Positions 37,524 through 46,920 of a stretch of DNA of 64,000 nt are shown here, piece after piece. Position 1 is the first letter of the stretch, and each line of letters opens with the position of its first letter. This DNA is from Propioniciclava soli (GTDB taxonomy: Bacteria; Actinomycetota; Actinomycetes; Propionibacteriales; Propionibacteriaceae), in assembly GCF_014858005.1 (NCBI RefSeq), contig NZ_JACYOT010000007.1:62001-126000 (forward strand), written 5' to 3'. The position numbers were made by a program, and so were the translations under genes. The notes beneath the pieces were generated by a model. It made no database searches. It was not told where the DNA came from and was given only the letters and a program-made list of their open reading frames with translations.

Positions 37524-38954
37524 TCACGTGAGCCCGAGACGACCCGCCACCAGCGCGCTGACCTGCTCGGCCTCGGCCAGGGTCGGCATCTCGCAGAAGA
37601 CCCGCAGCACGGGCTCGGTGCCCGAGAAGCGGATCGTTACCCAGCCGTCATTGGCGAAGTAGACCTTGCACCCGTCGTCCCAGCGCACGCGGCTGATCGC
37701 ATGGCCGAAGTCGGGCAGATCGTGGTCGGTGAAGAGGCGGTGCTCGAGCTCGGCCTTGCGCTCCCCGGCGAAGGAGTAGGCCGCCTCGACCATCTCGAGC
37801 CGGCCGTAGGTGGCCAGGATGTCGGCGTAGAGTTCCGACAGCTTCTTGCCGGACGCCGCCACCATCTCCACCAAGAGGCTCCCGGCGTAGACGCCGTCCT
37901 TGCCGGCGATGTGACCGCGGACGGTCAGGCCGCCGGAGGACTCGCCGCCGATCACCGCGTCCGTCTCGTCCATCTTCGCGGAGATCCACTTGAAGCCCAC
38001 CGGCACTTCGTGGCACACCTCGCCGTGGGCCTGCGCGACCCGGTCGAGCAGGTGGGTGGTCGACATGTTGCGCACCGCCGGCCCGTGCCAGCCCTTGGTG
38101 GTGAGCAGGTAGTGGTACAGCAGCACCAGGATCTGGTTGGGGTGCAGGAACGCCCCCGTGTCGTCGATGATGCCGAGGCGGTCTGCGTCCCCGTCGGTGG
38201 CGATGCCGAGATCGGCCTTGCGCTCCAGCACGGCCTGCTTGAGCGGCTCCAGCGTGGCGGCGGTGGGGGAGGGCATGCGTCCGCCGAACAGGGCGTCGTG
38301 GCGGTCGTTGATGACGTCCACCTGGCAGCGGGCGGTCATCAGGACGGTCTGCAGGCTGGTCTGGGCGACGCCGAACATCGGGTCCAGCACGATGTGGAGG
38401 TGCCGGTGCCGGATGGTCTCCATGTCCAGCTTCTCGATGATGGCGTCCAGGTACCAGTTGAGGGACATCTGCACGGTGAGCAGCGGATGGTCGGCCACGG
38501 CCTCCGGGGCCACGGCGACGATGTCGGCCTCGCCGAGCGCGTTGGCCCGGGCGGCGATCGCGTCGGTGACGGCCACCTCGGCGTCGCGGCCGCCTTCGGT
38601 GAACACCTTGATGCCGTTGTAGAGCGCCGGGTTGTGGCTCGCCGTCACCGCCAGGCCGTAGGCGCAGCCGAGGTTGCGGACCGTCCACATGAACATGGGC
38701 GTGGGGGCCGGGCGTTCGATCAGGGTGACGGGGATGCCGTTGCCGAGCAGCACCTCCACGACCCAGCGGGACGCCTCGAGTGACAGGAACCGCCGGTCGT
38801 GGCCGACCACCACGCCCGATTCGTCCACCCCCTCGGCCGCCATGCGATCGCACAGGGCCTGGGTGATGCGTCGGACGTTGGCCCGGGTGAAGCCGTCGCC
38901 GATGATCTCGCGCCACCCGCCGGTGCCGAAGTGGATCGTGCCTGAGTCGGTCAT
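37524..38954 (-). CDS. Phosphohexomutase (phosphoglucomutase/phosphomannomutase family)
   Basis: A 476-residue mutase. The phosphorylated residue is Ser106 in TASHNPALYNG, metal ligands are in DGDADRLGI, and the sugar-binding loop is GGESSGGL. The phosphate-binding C-terminal loop is RFSGTEPVLR. It interconverts hexose-1- and hexose-6-phosphates. It diverges from a nucleotidyltransferase / sugar-kinase operon across a 75-bp gap with a shared palindrome, so a sugar-1-phosphate made by the kinase probably enters glycolysis through this enzyme. Confidence 0.92.
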   Translation of the reverse strand: MTDSGTIHFGTGGWREIIGDGFTRANVRRITQALCDRMAAEGVDESGVVVGHDRRFLSLEASRWVVEVLLGNGIPVTLIERPAPTPMFMWTVRNLGCAYGLAVTASHNPALYNGIKVFTEGGRDAEVAVTDAIAARANALGEADIVAVAPEAVADHPLLTVQMSLNWYLDAIIEKLDMETIRHRHLHIVLDPMFGVAQTSLQTVLMTARCQVDVINDRHDALFGGRMPSPTAATLEPLKQAVLERKADLGIATDGDADRLGIIDDTGAFLHPNQILVLLYHYLLTTKGWHGPAVRNMSTTHLLDRVAQAHGEVCHEVPVGFKWISAKMDETDAVIGGESSGGLTVRGHIAGKDGVYAGSLLVEMVAASGKKLSELYADILATYGRLEMVEAAYSFAGERKAELEHRLFTDHDLPDFGHAISRVRWDDGCKVYFANDGWVTIRFSGTEPVLRVFCEMPTLAEAEQVSALVAGRLGLT

Positions 38955-38981
38955 GGCCCCAGCCTAACGGCGGCGCGCCAC

Positions 38982-39002
38982 TTTGGAAAGAGTCTATCCA
39001 AA
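38982..39002. promoter_or_regulatory. Palindrome between mutase and nucleotidyltransferase genes
   Basis: TTTGGA (38982-38987) and TCCAAA (38997-39002) are exact inverted arms nine bases apart, inside the only AT-rich stretch of the divergent promoter region. ROK-family repressors bind sites with flanking TTT and AAA arms, and a ROK gene ends the rightward operon, so autoregulation and control of both operons is likely. Confidence 0.6.
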
Positions 39003-39029
39003 ATGGGTCAGGCGCCCTACGATGGGGGG

Positions 39030-39848
39030 GTGGAGAACGCACAGACTGACCTCACGACCGCGGTGTTCATGGCGCGCGGCCTCGGCACCCGGATGCGCAA
39101 GGAGGCCGCCGGCGTCGAGCTCAGCTCAGCCCAGTCCGGCATGGCCGACCGCGGCCTGAAGAGCATGATCGACGTCGGACGCCCCTTCCTCGACCACGTC
39201 ATCGGCGCCGCCGCCGACGCCGGGATCAGCGACGTCGTCCTCGTCATCGGCCCCGAGCACGAGGAGATCCGGCGCTACTACGGCGAACTCCCGCGCCACC
39301 GCACCGAGATCCGTTTCGCCGTCCAGGAGCGTCCCCTCGGCACGGCGGACGCCCTCCTCGCCGCCCGCGAGGCGGTGGGTGACCGGCAGTTCCTGTTGTT
39401 GAACTCCGACAATCACTACCCGACCGAGGCGCTGGCCGCCCTGCGGCGGACGCCGGGCCACGGCCTGGTCGGCTTCGACCCCCGGGGTCTGACCGAACGC
39501 GGCAACATCCCCGCCCAGCGGGTGCGCGCGTTTGCGCTCATCGAGGCGCGCGACGGTCAGCTCGTCGACATCGTCGAGAAACCCGATGACGCGACGCTGG
39601 CCCGCCTCGGCGATGCACGCGTCAGCATGAACTGCTACGCGTTCGCGCCGTCGATCTTCGATCACGCGGCGGCCGTCCAGCCCTCCTCGCGCGGGGAGTA
39701 CGAGCTCACCGACGCCGTCCGCGGGGCACTCGCCGCCGGCGAACCCTTCGCCGTCATCGAGAGCGATGCCGGCGTCCTCGACCTCTCCCAGCGGGGGGAT
39801 GTCGCCGCCGTGGCGGCGGCGCTGGCCGGCCGGGAGCCGGTGCTGTGA
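39030..39848 (+). CDS. Sugar-phosphate nucleotidyltransferase-like protein
   Basis: A 272-residue NTP-transferase fold. The usual GxGTRM loop is present as ARGLGTRMRKE, with LLNSDNHYP as the metal-binding strand and DIVEKPDD as the sugar-side loop. It is close to the length of RmlA-type enzymes but diverged from them. TACGAT at 39018-39023 and GTG at 39030 suggest a leaderless mRNA. Its stop overlaps the start of the kinase gene (GTGA). It probably activates the sugar-1-phosphate from that kinase, or makes a nucleotide sugar for the pathway. Confidence 0.82.
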   Translation: MENAQTDLTTAVFMARGLGTRMRKEAAGVELSSAQSGMADRGLKSMIDVGRPFLDHVIGAAADAGISDVVLVIGPEHEEIRRYYGELPRHRTEIRFAVQERPLGTADALLAAREAVGDRQFLLLNSDNHYPTEALAALRRTPGHGLVGFDPRGLTERGNIPAQRVRAFALIEARDGQLVDIVEKPDDATLARLGDARVSMNCYAFAPSIFDHAAAVQPSSRGEYELTDAVRGALAAGEPFAVIESDAGVLDLSQRGDVAAVAAALAGREPVL

Positions 39849-41056
39849 CGGCCTGGTTCTCCCCCGGCCGCATCGAGGTGCTGGGCAAGCACACCGACTA
39901 CGCCGGCGGGCGTTGCCTGGTCATGGCGCTCGATCGGGGCGTGACGGCCACCGTGACCGACGGGCCGGGTCGGGCCCTGACGGCCACGAGCGGCTCCCTG
40001 CCCGGCGAGGTCGACCTGCGCGACGGCGCCTCACTGCCCGCCGGGCACTGGGGCCACTACCTGCGCACCGTCGTGGGACGCCTGGAGCACAATTTCGGCC
40101 CGGTCCGGGGCGGGCACGTGGCCATTGACGCCACGTTGCCGCTCGCCAGCGGCATGAGCAGCTCGTCGGCGATGATCGTGGCCACCGCGCTCGCGCTCGC
40201 CCACCACAACGGCTTCCCGGCCACGGACGCCTGGGCCGCCACCCTGACCTCTGACGAGGCCCTCGCCACCTACCTCGCCTGCGTGGAGAACGGCTCGGGT
40301 TTCGGCCCGCTCACCGGCCTGCGCGGCGTGGGCACCCGGGGCGGTTCGGAGGACCACACGGCCATGATCTGTTCGCAGCCCGGCACGCTCGGCCTGTTCG
40401 ACTTTGCCGGGCTGGTGCCCGTGCGGGAGCGGAGCATCCCGCTCGACCCGTCGCTGCGCTTCGTCGTCGTCATGAGCGGCGTCCTCGCGGAGAAGACCGG
40501 CTCGGCGCTGGAGCACTACAACCGCTCCTCGGAGCTGGCACGGGCGCTCACGCAGGCCTGGAACGGCGCGACCGGACGCGAGGACGCCAACCTCGGCTCG
40601 GCGCTGCACGCGGTGCCGGACGCCCGCGCCCGCCTCACCGCCCTGGTGCGCGACGACGCTGAGCTGACCCGCCGGCTGCAGCAGTTCCTCACCGAGTCGG
40701 AGGACCTCATTCCGGCGGCCGCCGAGGCCCTGGCCCGGGGCGACCTGACGCGCTTCGGTGAGCTCGTGGACGCCTCCCAACAGGGCGCCGACGCCGGCCT
40801 GGGCAACCAGATCCCCGAGACGCGTCGATTGGCCGGGTCCGCGCGCGAGCTCGGCGCGCACGCCGCGTCCGCCTTCGGCGCCGGGTACGGGGGCAGCGTC
40901 TGGGCCCTGGTCGACGCCGAGGACGCGGACGCCTTCGCCGCCACGTGGTTCGAGCGTTACCTCGCGGCCTTCCCGCAGCACGCGGACGGGGCCAGCGTGC
41001 TGGTCACGGAGCCCTCCGCTCGGGCCCGGCCGGTGGCGGGTTGGACCGTGGCATGA
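39845..41056 (+). CDS. Galactokinase-like GHMP sugar kinase
   Basis: A 403-residue GHMP kinase. The N-terminal signature reads GRIEVLGKHTDYAGG where classical galactokinase has GEHTDY; the Glu that touches the sugar is Lys here. The ATP loop is PLASGMSSSSAM and the C-terminal loop GAGYGGSVWA. It would phosphorylate a sugar at C1, but the Glu-to-Lys change makes galactose doubtful. GTG 39845 overlaps the nucleotidyltransferase stop, so the two proteins are made together. Confidence 0.85.
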   Translation: MTAWFSPGRIEVLGKHTDYAGGRCLVMALDRGVTATVTDGPGRALTATSGSLPGEVDLRDGASLPAGHWGHYLRTVVGRLEHNFGPVRGGHVAIDATLPLASGMSSSSAMIVATALALAHHNGFPATDAWAATLTSDEALATYLACVENGSGFGPLTGLRGVGTRGGSEDHTAMICSQPGTLGLFDFAGLVPVRERSIPLDPSLRFVVVMSGVLAEKTGSALEHYNRSSELARALTQAWNGATGREDANLGSALHAVPDARARLTALVRDDAELTRRLQQFLTESEDLIPAAAEALARGDLTRFGELVDASQQGADAGLGNQIPETRRLAGSARELGAHAASAFGAGYGGSVWALVDAEDADAFAATWFERYLAAFPQHADGASVLVTEPSARARPVAGWTVA

Positions 41057-41063
41057 TGCCCCG

Positions 41064-42143
41064 GTGAGCGACCACCCGCCGGCCAGCGCCGATCCCTCCT
41101 CGGTGCGCCAGTGGAACGAGCGGGTCGTCGTCGCCACGTTCACCGACGGTCAACCGCACCGCGTCTCCGACACGGCTGCCGCCACGGGCCTCACGCCCGC
41201 GTCGGTACGCGCCGTGCTGGGCACCCTCGGCGCGAAGGGGTGGATCGCCGCGCGCGACCCCGCCCCGGCCGGCCTGGGGCGTCCGGCCCGCACCTATCAG
41301 CTCGCGACCCCCGACGCGGTCGTGCTCGGGGTGGACCTCGGCGGCCACGCGGTGCGCGTGGTGAGCGCCGATCTCGCGGGGCAGGTGCAGGTGGTGGGGG
41401 AGGCCGCCGTGCCGCCGGGTGACGTCGACGGCACGCGCGCGGTGATCGCCGAGCTGCTGGTCGGCGTCCCGGTGGAGCGCGTGTGGACGACCGGCCTGGC
41501 CGTCTCCGGCGCCCTGGGGGCGGACGGCACGCTGGTGCGATCCCTGGCGCTCGGCCATCTGGCGAACAGCCGGCCGGCGGAGGTTTTCGCCGACGTGCTG
41601 CCCGGCGACGTCCTCACCTGCCACGACACCCGGTCGGCCCTGTGGGCCGAGCACGAGTCGGGCGCTGCCCGGGGCGTCCGCGACGTGATGCTCGTCAGCC
41701 TGGGCCGCCGCCCGTCGATCGCCCTCCTGCTGGACGGGCAGCTGTACGTCGGTGCCCACGGCAGCGCGGGCGAATTGTCGCTCAACGAGCTGCTGCCCGC
41801 CACGAGCAGCGACCACGCCGCGGCTCCCGAGACAGCCCGCGCCTTCCTGGCCGGCATCACGCCGCAGATCGCCTACGCCGTCGGCCTCGTCGACCCCAGC
41901 CTCGTGGTGGTCGGCGGCGCGCCAGCGTCGGTGTTCGCGCCGAGCCTGCCGGGTTTCGGTGCGGCGCTCGCGTCGCGGCTCCAGTCGCCACCGGAGGTGG
42001 TGGCGTCCGCACTCGACCAGTTCGCCGCGGCGACCGGCGCGTGTCTGTTGGCCCGCCGACGGGTGTTCGCCGTGCTGCTGCACGCGCCCGACGGCGTCGC
42101 GGCGCTCACCCAGGAGGGCTTTCTCGCGGCAGCCCGGCCCTGA
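41064..42143 (+). CDS. ROK-family transcriptional regulator
   Basis: A 359-residue regulator. A winged helix-turn-helix (about 15-75, VSDTAAATGLTPASVRAVLG) precedes the ROK actin-like fold (GVDLGGHAVRVVSADLAG, LVVVGGAPAS). The cysteine-rich zinc motif typical of ROK proteins is absent at GAHGSAGELSLNELL, and catalytic sugar-kinase function is unlikely. It follows the kinase by 7 bp and is the probable repressor of the operon, acting at the palindrome near 38.99 kb. The GTG at 41064 was chosen because longer frames overlap the kinase. Confidence 0.82.
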   Translation: MSDHPPASADPSSVRQWNERVVVATFTDGQPHRVSDTAAATGLTPASVRAVLGTLGAKGWIAARDPAPAGLGRPARTYQLATPDAVVLGVDLGGHAVRVVSADLAGQVQVVGEAAVPPGDVDGTRAVIAELLVGVPVERVWTTGLAVSGALGADGTLVRSLALGHLANSRPAEVFADVLPGDVLTCHDTRSALWAEHESGAARGVRDVMLVSLGRRPSIALLLDGQLYVGAHGSAGELSLNELLPATSSDHAAAPETARAFLAGITPQIAYAVGLVDPSLVVVGGAPASVFAPSLPGFGAALASRLQSPPEVVASALDQFAAATGACLLARRRVFAVLLHAPDGVAALTQEGFLAAARP

Positions 42144-42164
42144 GCCCCTCACCGACCGAACCGG

Positions 42165-43706
42165 TCAGTGCTCCTGCAGGGCGCCGCGCTCGATGTCGCG
42201 CCCGGCGTAGTCGATGCGCTCGACGTAGACGGTGCCGCTGCGGGCATAGGGCCCGACGACGCGCCCGGTGAAGGACTCGGCGACATCGCTGGAGAGGTAC
42301 CGGCCGTCGGTCCGGCCCACGCCCACCCACTCCCCGCCGTCGAACACCTCGGCGCGGAGCAGGTCGCAGCCCACGGTCACGCCCAGCTGGCCGGACGCCG
42401 CGGGCTTGGCCACGATCCGCAGCCGGACGACCGGGTCGGCGTCCGCGCGCGTGTGCGTCCAGGACTGCCGCAGCAGGTTGGCCGCCATCGTCGCGGTCAC
42501 CTCGGAGCCGTCGACCTCCACGTCGAGGTGGAAGTTCTCATCAAAGCGCATGCTGAGCCCACCGACCCCGTCGGAGACGTCCAGGGTGACCTCCACCGTC
42601 ATGCCCTCAGTGCACTGCCGCACTCCCAGGAACACCGGGCGGAACGCCTCCATGCCCTCCCCGGCGCCCAGCAGCCGCGCCCAGCCCGGCCGGGTCGCCA
42701 GGTCGGCCACCTCGCGGGGGAACTGTCGCACGGCGATGATCTCGGGGTCGAAACCGTCGAGAGCCGCGGGCGCGTCGCTGGGGAACGTGAACGACCGCTC
42801 CACCGCATCGTGCCGTTCCCCGAGGTGCACGGGCTCGGCGTGCGGCCAGTCGTCCTGCCAGGTGACCGGGGTGAGGAACGTCTCGCGGCCCATGGGCGCG
42901 AACGCCCGGGTCATCGAGCGCGGCCGCGTGCCGAGCAGCACCATGGCCCAGCCGCCGTCGGGGGTGCGGACGAGGTCACCGTGGCCGGTGTTCTGCGCGG
43001 GGCGGTCGGAGCCGCGGGCGGTGACGATCGGGTTGTGCGGGCAGGGCTCGAACGGGCCGTCGATCGCCGGGCCGCGGGCGATGGTGACGCTGTGCCCGCG
43101 CTCGGTGCCGCCCTCGGCGATCATCAGGTACCACCAGTCGCCGATGTGGTAGACGTGCGGTGCCTCGGGGAACATCCCCCCGGTGCCCGACCAGAGGTGC
43201 TTGGGCTCGGACAGCGCCGCGCCCGTCTGCGTGTCGAGCTGCACCTGCGTAATGCCTTGGTGGGTCAGCGTGCCGTCGTCGGCCAGGGTGAAGCCCGACA
43301 TGGTGACGTGGCAGACGCCGTCCTCATCCCACGCGATGTCGGGGTCGATGCCGAGCACGTCCATGACGACGCCGTCGCTCCACGGCCCCTCGGGCCGCTC
43401 GGCGGTGAACAGCACGTTGCCGCGTCCGCCCATCATGTCGGGGATCACGAGCCAGAAGCGGCCATCGTGGTGGCGGATGGTTGGGGCCCACGCCCCGCCG
43501 CCGGTGCGCGCCTCGTGCGAGCCGAGCTGGCCCTCGCGCACCGCGACGTGACCGATCAGCTCCCACTGAGTCAGGTCGGTGGAGTGGAAGATCGGAATGC
43601 CGGGGTAGTACTCGAAGGTGGAGTTGGCGAGGTAGTAGTCCTCACCCACCTGCACGACGCTGGGGTCCGGGTGGAAGCCGGTGATGATCGGGTTGCGGAT
43701 GTCCAT
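42165..43706 (-). CDS. Glycoside hydrolase family 43 (beta-xylosidase / arabinofuranosidase type)
   Basis: A 513-residue, probably intracellular GH43 enzyme. The five-bladed propeller begins NPIITGFHPDPSVVQVGEDY with the catalytic base Asp in PDPS. The pKa-modulating Asp is near GIDPDIAWDEDG, and the acid Glu is probably in MFPEAPHVYH. The C-terminal beta-sandwich (about 310-513) is the GH43 C2-type domain. It should cut xylo- or arabino-oligosaccharides. ATG 43706 has AAAGGA 7 bp upstream. It is 64 bp after the MFS transporter gene on the same strand. Confidence 0.9.
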   Translation of the reverse strand: MDIRNPIITGFHPDPSVVQVGEDYYLANSTFEYYPGIPIFHSTDLTQWELIGHVAVREGQLGSHEARTGGGAWAPTIRHHDGRFWLVIPDMMGGRGNVLFTAERPEGPWSDGVVMDVLGIDPDIAWDEDGVCHVTMSGFTLADDGTLTHQGITQVQLDTQTGAALSEPKHLWSGTGGMFPEAPHVYHIGDWWYLMIAEGGTERGHSVTIARGPAIDGPFEPCPHNPIVTARGSDRPAQNTGHGDLVRTPDGGWAMVLLGTRPRSMTRAFAPMGRETFLTPVTWQDDWPHAEPVHLGERHDAVERSFTFPSDAPAALDGFDPEIIAVRQFPREVADLATRPGWARLLGAGEGMEAFRPVFLGVRQCTEGMTVEVTLDVSDGVGGLSMRFDENFHLDVEVDGSEVTATMAANLLRQSWTHTRADADPVVRLRIVAKPAASGQLGVTVGCDLLRAEVFDGGEWVGVGRTDGRYLSSDVAESFTGRVVGPYARSGTVYVERIDYAGRDIERGALQEH

Positions 43707-43770
43707 GGTCACGTCCTTTGCGGGATCGGGTCACCGCGGTCCGGGTGGGCGGCGGGGACGGTCGGATGGC

Positions 43771-45048
43771 TCAGCGCACGCCCTTGATCGGGAACACGAG
43801 GAAGGCGGCGAAGATCGCGAGCACGATGGCCCACGGGAACAGCGCGACGTAGCCGATGTTGGCGATCAGGACCGCGTTGACGATGGGGGCGAACATCTGG
43901 GGCACGTTGTTGGCGATGTTGATGACACCGAGATCCTTCGCGGCCTCCTCGGGGTTGGGGAGGATGTCGACGACCAGCGCCACGTCCACGGCCATGTAGG
44001 CGCCGAAGCCAATGCCGGCGAAGGCGGCCAAGAACAGGATGCCCATGACGTTCGGCATCAGGATGGGGAAGACACAGCCGACGGCGACGAAGAACGGCGC
44101 GACGAACACGAAGATCTTGCGGCGGCCGAGCTTGTCCGACAGCGGCCCGGCCAGGAACGTGGCGGCGATGGCGAAGCCACTGTTCACCATCTGCTGCAGC
44201 GCCATGATGGGGCCGGCCTCCTCCGTCGTGAGGCCCACGTACCCGGTGAGGATGTACAGCATGTACCCGACGATGCCCATGTAAGAGAGGAACATGACGA
44301 AGCGCTGCGCGAAGGCCCAGCGGAAGTCGGCGCTGCGGAAGGGGCGTCCGAAGCCCTTGGCGAACTCGAGCCAGCTGAAGGCGGGCAGCGCCATGCCCTT
44401 CGACGACTGATCCTGATTCAGGAACACGAGCAGGCCGACGAGGACGATGACGGCGATGCCGAAGACGGCGTAGCCCAGGCCGAGCTGGGTGACCATGAAG
44501 CCGGCGCCGACGACGCCAACCATGGTGCCCAGCGTCATGCCGACACCGAAGAAGGCCGACGCCGTGCCGCGGTAGGTGGGCGCCAAGCGGTCGGCCACCA
44601 GGGCGCTCATCGGGCCCTGGACCGAGTTCAGCGAAACCTGGGCGAGCACCCACATGACCGCCACCAGGGCGACGTTGACGCCGATGTGTGGGATGAGGGT
44701 GAGCATGATGCCGCCCAGCACGGCACCGCCGAGCATCCAGGGCGCGCGGCGTCCGAGCCTGCTGCGCGTCCGGTCCGACAACGCCCCGACGATCGGCTGG
44801 ACGAAGAGCGTGGCGAAGCTGGAGAGCGAGGTGACGATCGCAAGGTTCGTCTCGCGGTTCGCCGGGTCGAGGTTCTCGACCTGGATCGGCAGGAGCACCG
44901 AGCCGGCGGCCAAGTAGCACGCGAACAACGCCGTGGACGAGATGAGGATCGACCACACCAGTTTCTGCCGGGCGGGCCCCTCAAGATAGGTGCTGGGGTT
45001 GTCCGCGGGGGATTCGACCCCACGGGGGGAAGGAACAGGTGAGCTCAC
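43771..45048 (-). CDS. MFS sugar transporter
   Basis: A 425-residue, twelve-helix transporter related to the 19.7-kb protein but without its long polar extension. The loop is VQPIVGALSDRTRSRLGRRA. The C-terminal half has GPLSDKLGRRKIFV. It lies just before the GH43 gene, so it probably imports short xylo- or arabino-oligosaccharides or other plant glycosides. GTG 45048 follows GAGGA. Its upstream region shares GCTGTGAC repeats with the GH2 operon. Confidence 0.88.
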   Translation of the reverse strand: MSSPVPSPRGVESPADNPSTYLEGPARQKLVWSILISSTALFACYLAAGSVLLPIQVENLDPANRETNLAIVTSLSSFATLFVQPIVGALSDRTRSRLGRRAPWMLGGAVLGGIMLTLIPHIGVNVALVAVMWVLAQVSLNSVQGPMSALVADRLAPTYRGTASAFFGVGMTLGTMVGVVGAGFMVTQLGLGYAVFGIAVIVLVGLLVFLNQDQSSKGMALPAFSWLEFAKGFGRPFRSADFRWAFAQRFVMFLSYMGIVGYMLYILTGYVGLTTEEAGPIMALQQMVNSGFAIAATFLAGPLSDKLGRRKIFVFVAPFFVAVGCVFPILMPNVMGILFLAAFAGIGFGAYMAVDVALVVDILPNPEEAAKDLGVINIANNVPQMFAPIVNAVLIANIGYVALFPWAIVLAIFAAFLVFPIKGVR

Positions 45049-45071
45049 GACGATCCTCGAAGACCACGTCC

Positions 45072-45129
45072 GGTCACGGCTCCGATTGCTGTGACCACGC
45101 TGTGACGTATAAGTCCGACGAGTGTCACG
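45072..45129. promoter_or_regulatory. GTGAC/GTCAC site cluster upstream of the MFS-GH43 operon
   Basis: GGTCAC (45072) and GTGACC (45091) form one inverted pair; GTGACG (45102) and GTGTCACG (45122) form another. TGCTGTGAC and CGCTGTGACGT occur here 2 bp apart, and 5 bp apart before the GH2 operon. A shared regulator is likely; which one is unknown. Confidence 0.5.
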
Positions 45130-45171
45130 TTAGTCGCGGTCATCCGGCGGTGTCAACGGGCGACGAGTGGC

Positions 45172-46815
45172 TCACCACGCGGCCGGGTAGCCGTCGGCCC
45201 GCGGTTCGGACGCCGCGACGAGCGTGCCGTCCTCGCGCCGCCAGATCGCCTGGCCGCGGCCGAAGGTGGCGGCGCTCGCTGCGACCCGGGCCGCGTGACC
45301 GCGCGCCGCGAGGTCGGCCACGACCGCCTCGCCCGCGGCCGCCTCGACCTCCAGGCGGCCGGTCTCGGCGTCGAAGAACCAGCGGGGCCGGCCGAGCGCG
45401 GTCTGGGGGTCGTCGCCGCCGTCCACCGTCGCGAGCACCACCTGCACGTGCCCCTGGGCCTGCATGTGCCCGCCCATGACGCCGAACGGGCCCACGGGCT
45501 GGCCGCCGCGGGTCAGGAACCCCGGGATGATCGTGTGGAACGGACGCTTGCCCGGCGCCAGCTCATTGGGGTGCCCGGGCTCGAGCGAGAAGCCCCAGCC
45601 CCGGTTCTGCAGCGAGATGCCGGTGCCCGGCACCACCACGTGGGAGCCGAAGCCCGCGAAGTTGGACTGGATGAAGCTCACCAGCTGCCCCTCGCCGTCC
45701 GCGACCGACAGGTAGACCGTGTCGGAGCCCCGCGGGTCGACCGCGACCGGCGGCACCGCCCGCTCGCCGATCAGGGCCCGCCGCCGGTTCACGTGGGCGT
45801 CGCCGAGGAGCTCGGCCACCGGCACGTCGGCGTGCTGGGGGTCCGCCACCAGGGCGTGGGTGTCGGCCAGGGCGAGCTTGACGGCCTCCACCGCCCGGTG
45901 CCAGGCGGCGGGGCGCGGGGCGCCGTCGGGTCCGGGGGCGAAGGGGAGGACGTCGTCGGCGTCGAAGCCCTCAAGTACGCGCAGCGCGATCAGGGCTGCG
46001 ATGCCCTGGCCGTTGGGCGGGATCTCCCACACCTCGTGGTCGCGGTAGGCCGCCGAGATGGGCGTGACCCACTCCGAGCGATGGGCGGACAGGTCGGTGG
46101 CCGCGAGGTCGCCGCCGCTGGCGGCCGCGAACGCCACGATGCGTTCGGCCAGCTCGCCGTCGTAGAACGCCTCGCCCCCGGAGGCGCCGATGGCGCGCAG
46201 GGTGGCGGCGGTGGCGTCCGAACGCCAGAGCGCGCCCACCCGCGGCTCCCAACCGTCCGGGGCGAAATGGGGCAGGAAGCCGGACGCCGAGGCGTCCGCG
46301 GCGTCGCGCAGCCGCCCCCGCACGGCGGCGACGGTGCGCCCCCAGGCCCAGGCCACCACCGGCGACAGCGGGAAACCCTCCTCAGCCAGCCGGGCCGCGG
46401 GTTCCAGCAGGGCGGCGAAGTCGAGGCGTCCGAACCGGCCGTGCAGGTCGGCCCACGCCCGCACCGCACCCGGCACGGTCACGCTGGGCCAACCTAACCG
46501 CGGCATCGCGGTGAGGCCCGCGTCCCGCAAGCGGCCGGCGTCCGCGGCCGCCGGTGCCCGGCCCGAGCCGTTGAGGCCGTGCAGCGTCCCGCCGTCCCAG
46601 ACGAGGGCGAAGGCGTCCGACCCGATCCCGTTGCTGCACGGCTCGACCACGGTGAGCGCGGCCGCGGTGGCGATCGCGGCGTCCACCGCGTTGCCGCCCT
46701 CCTGCAGCACCCGCAGCCCCACTTGCGCGGCGAGTGGCTGGCTGGTGCACACCGCGCCGTGGCGAGCGAACACCGGCACCCGGCGTCCCGGGAGGGCGAG
46801 GGCCTCAAGGTCCAT
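45172..46815 (-). CDS. Gamma-glutamyltransferase family protein
   Basis: A 547-residue Ntn-hydrolase precursor. The autoprocessing nucleophile is Thr366 in GSDTVYLSVAD, dividing large and small subunits. The large part begins VCTSQPLAAQVGLRVLQEGG and the small part has SLQNRGWGF, GKRPFHTIIPG and GVMGGHMQAQ. No signal peptide is present, so it is the cytoplasmic YwrD-like branch, not the periplasmic glutathione enzyme. Substrates may be gamma-glutamyl compounds or cephalosporin-like amides. It diverges from the DUF2252 gene. Confidence 0.9.
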   Translation of the reverse strand: MDLEALALPGRRVPVFARHGAVCTSQPLAAQVGLRVLQEGGNAVDAAIATAAALTVVEPCSNGIGSDAFALVWDGGTLHGLNGSGRAPAAADAGRLRDAGLTAMPRLGWPSVTVPGAVRAWADLHGRFGRLDFAALLEPAARLAEEGFPLSPVVAWAWGRTVAAVRGRLRDAADASASGFLPHFAPDGWEPRVGALWRSDATAATLRAIGASGGEAFYDGELAERIVAFAAASGGDLAATDLSAHRSEWVTPISAAYRDHEVWEIPPNGQGIAALIALRVLEGFDADDVLPFAPGPDGAPRPAAWHRAVEAVKLALADTHALVADPQHADVPVAELLGDAHVNRRRALIGERAVPPVAVDPRGSDTVYLSVADGEGQLVSFIQSNFAGFGSHVVVPGTGISLQNRGWGFSLEPGHPNELAPGKRPFHTIIPGFLTRGGQPVGPFGVMGGHMQAQGHVQVVLATVDGGDDPQTALGRPRWFFDAETGRLEVEAAAGEAVVADLAARGHAARVAASAATFGRGQAIWRREDGTLVAASEPRADGYPAAW

Positions 46816-46920
46816 AACAGTGTCTCCTCGGTGCTGGCGGCGGACGCCCGCGGACGGTCGTTGGTCTCACTCCATCACATCAGACGGGCGGGTGGCTGAT
46901 CACGTCTACGATCCCTTGTC

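Noticed and set aside
45104-45129. Third copy of the two-ended 55-bp element
   Set aside because: Only the right-end string is similar; the left end at the expected distance does not match.
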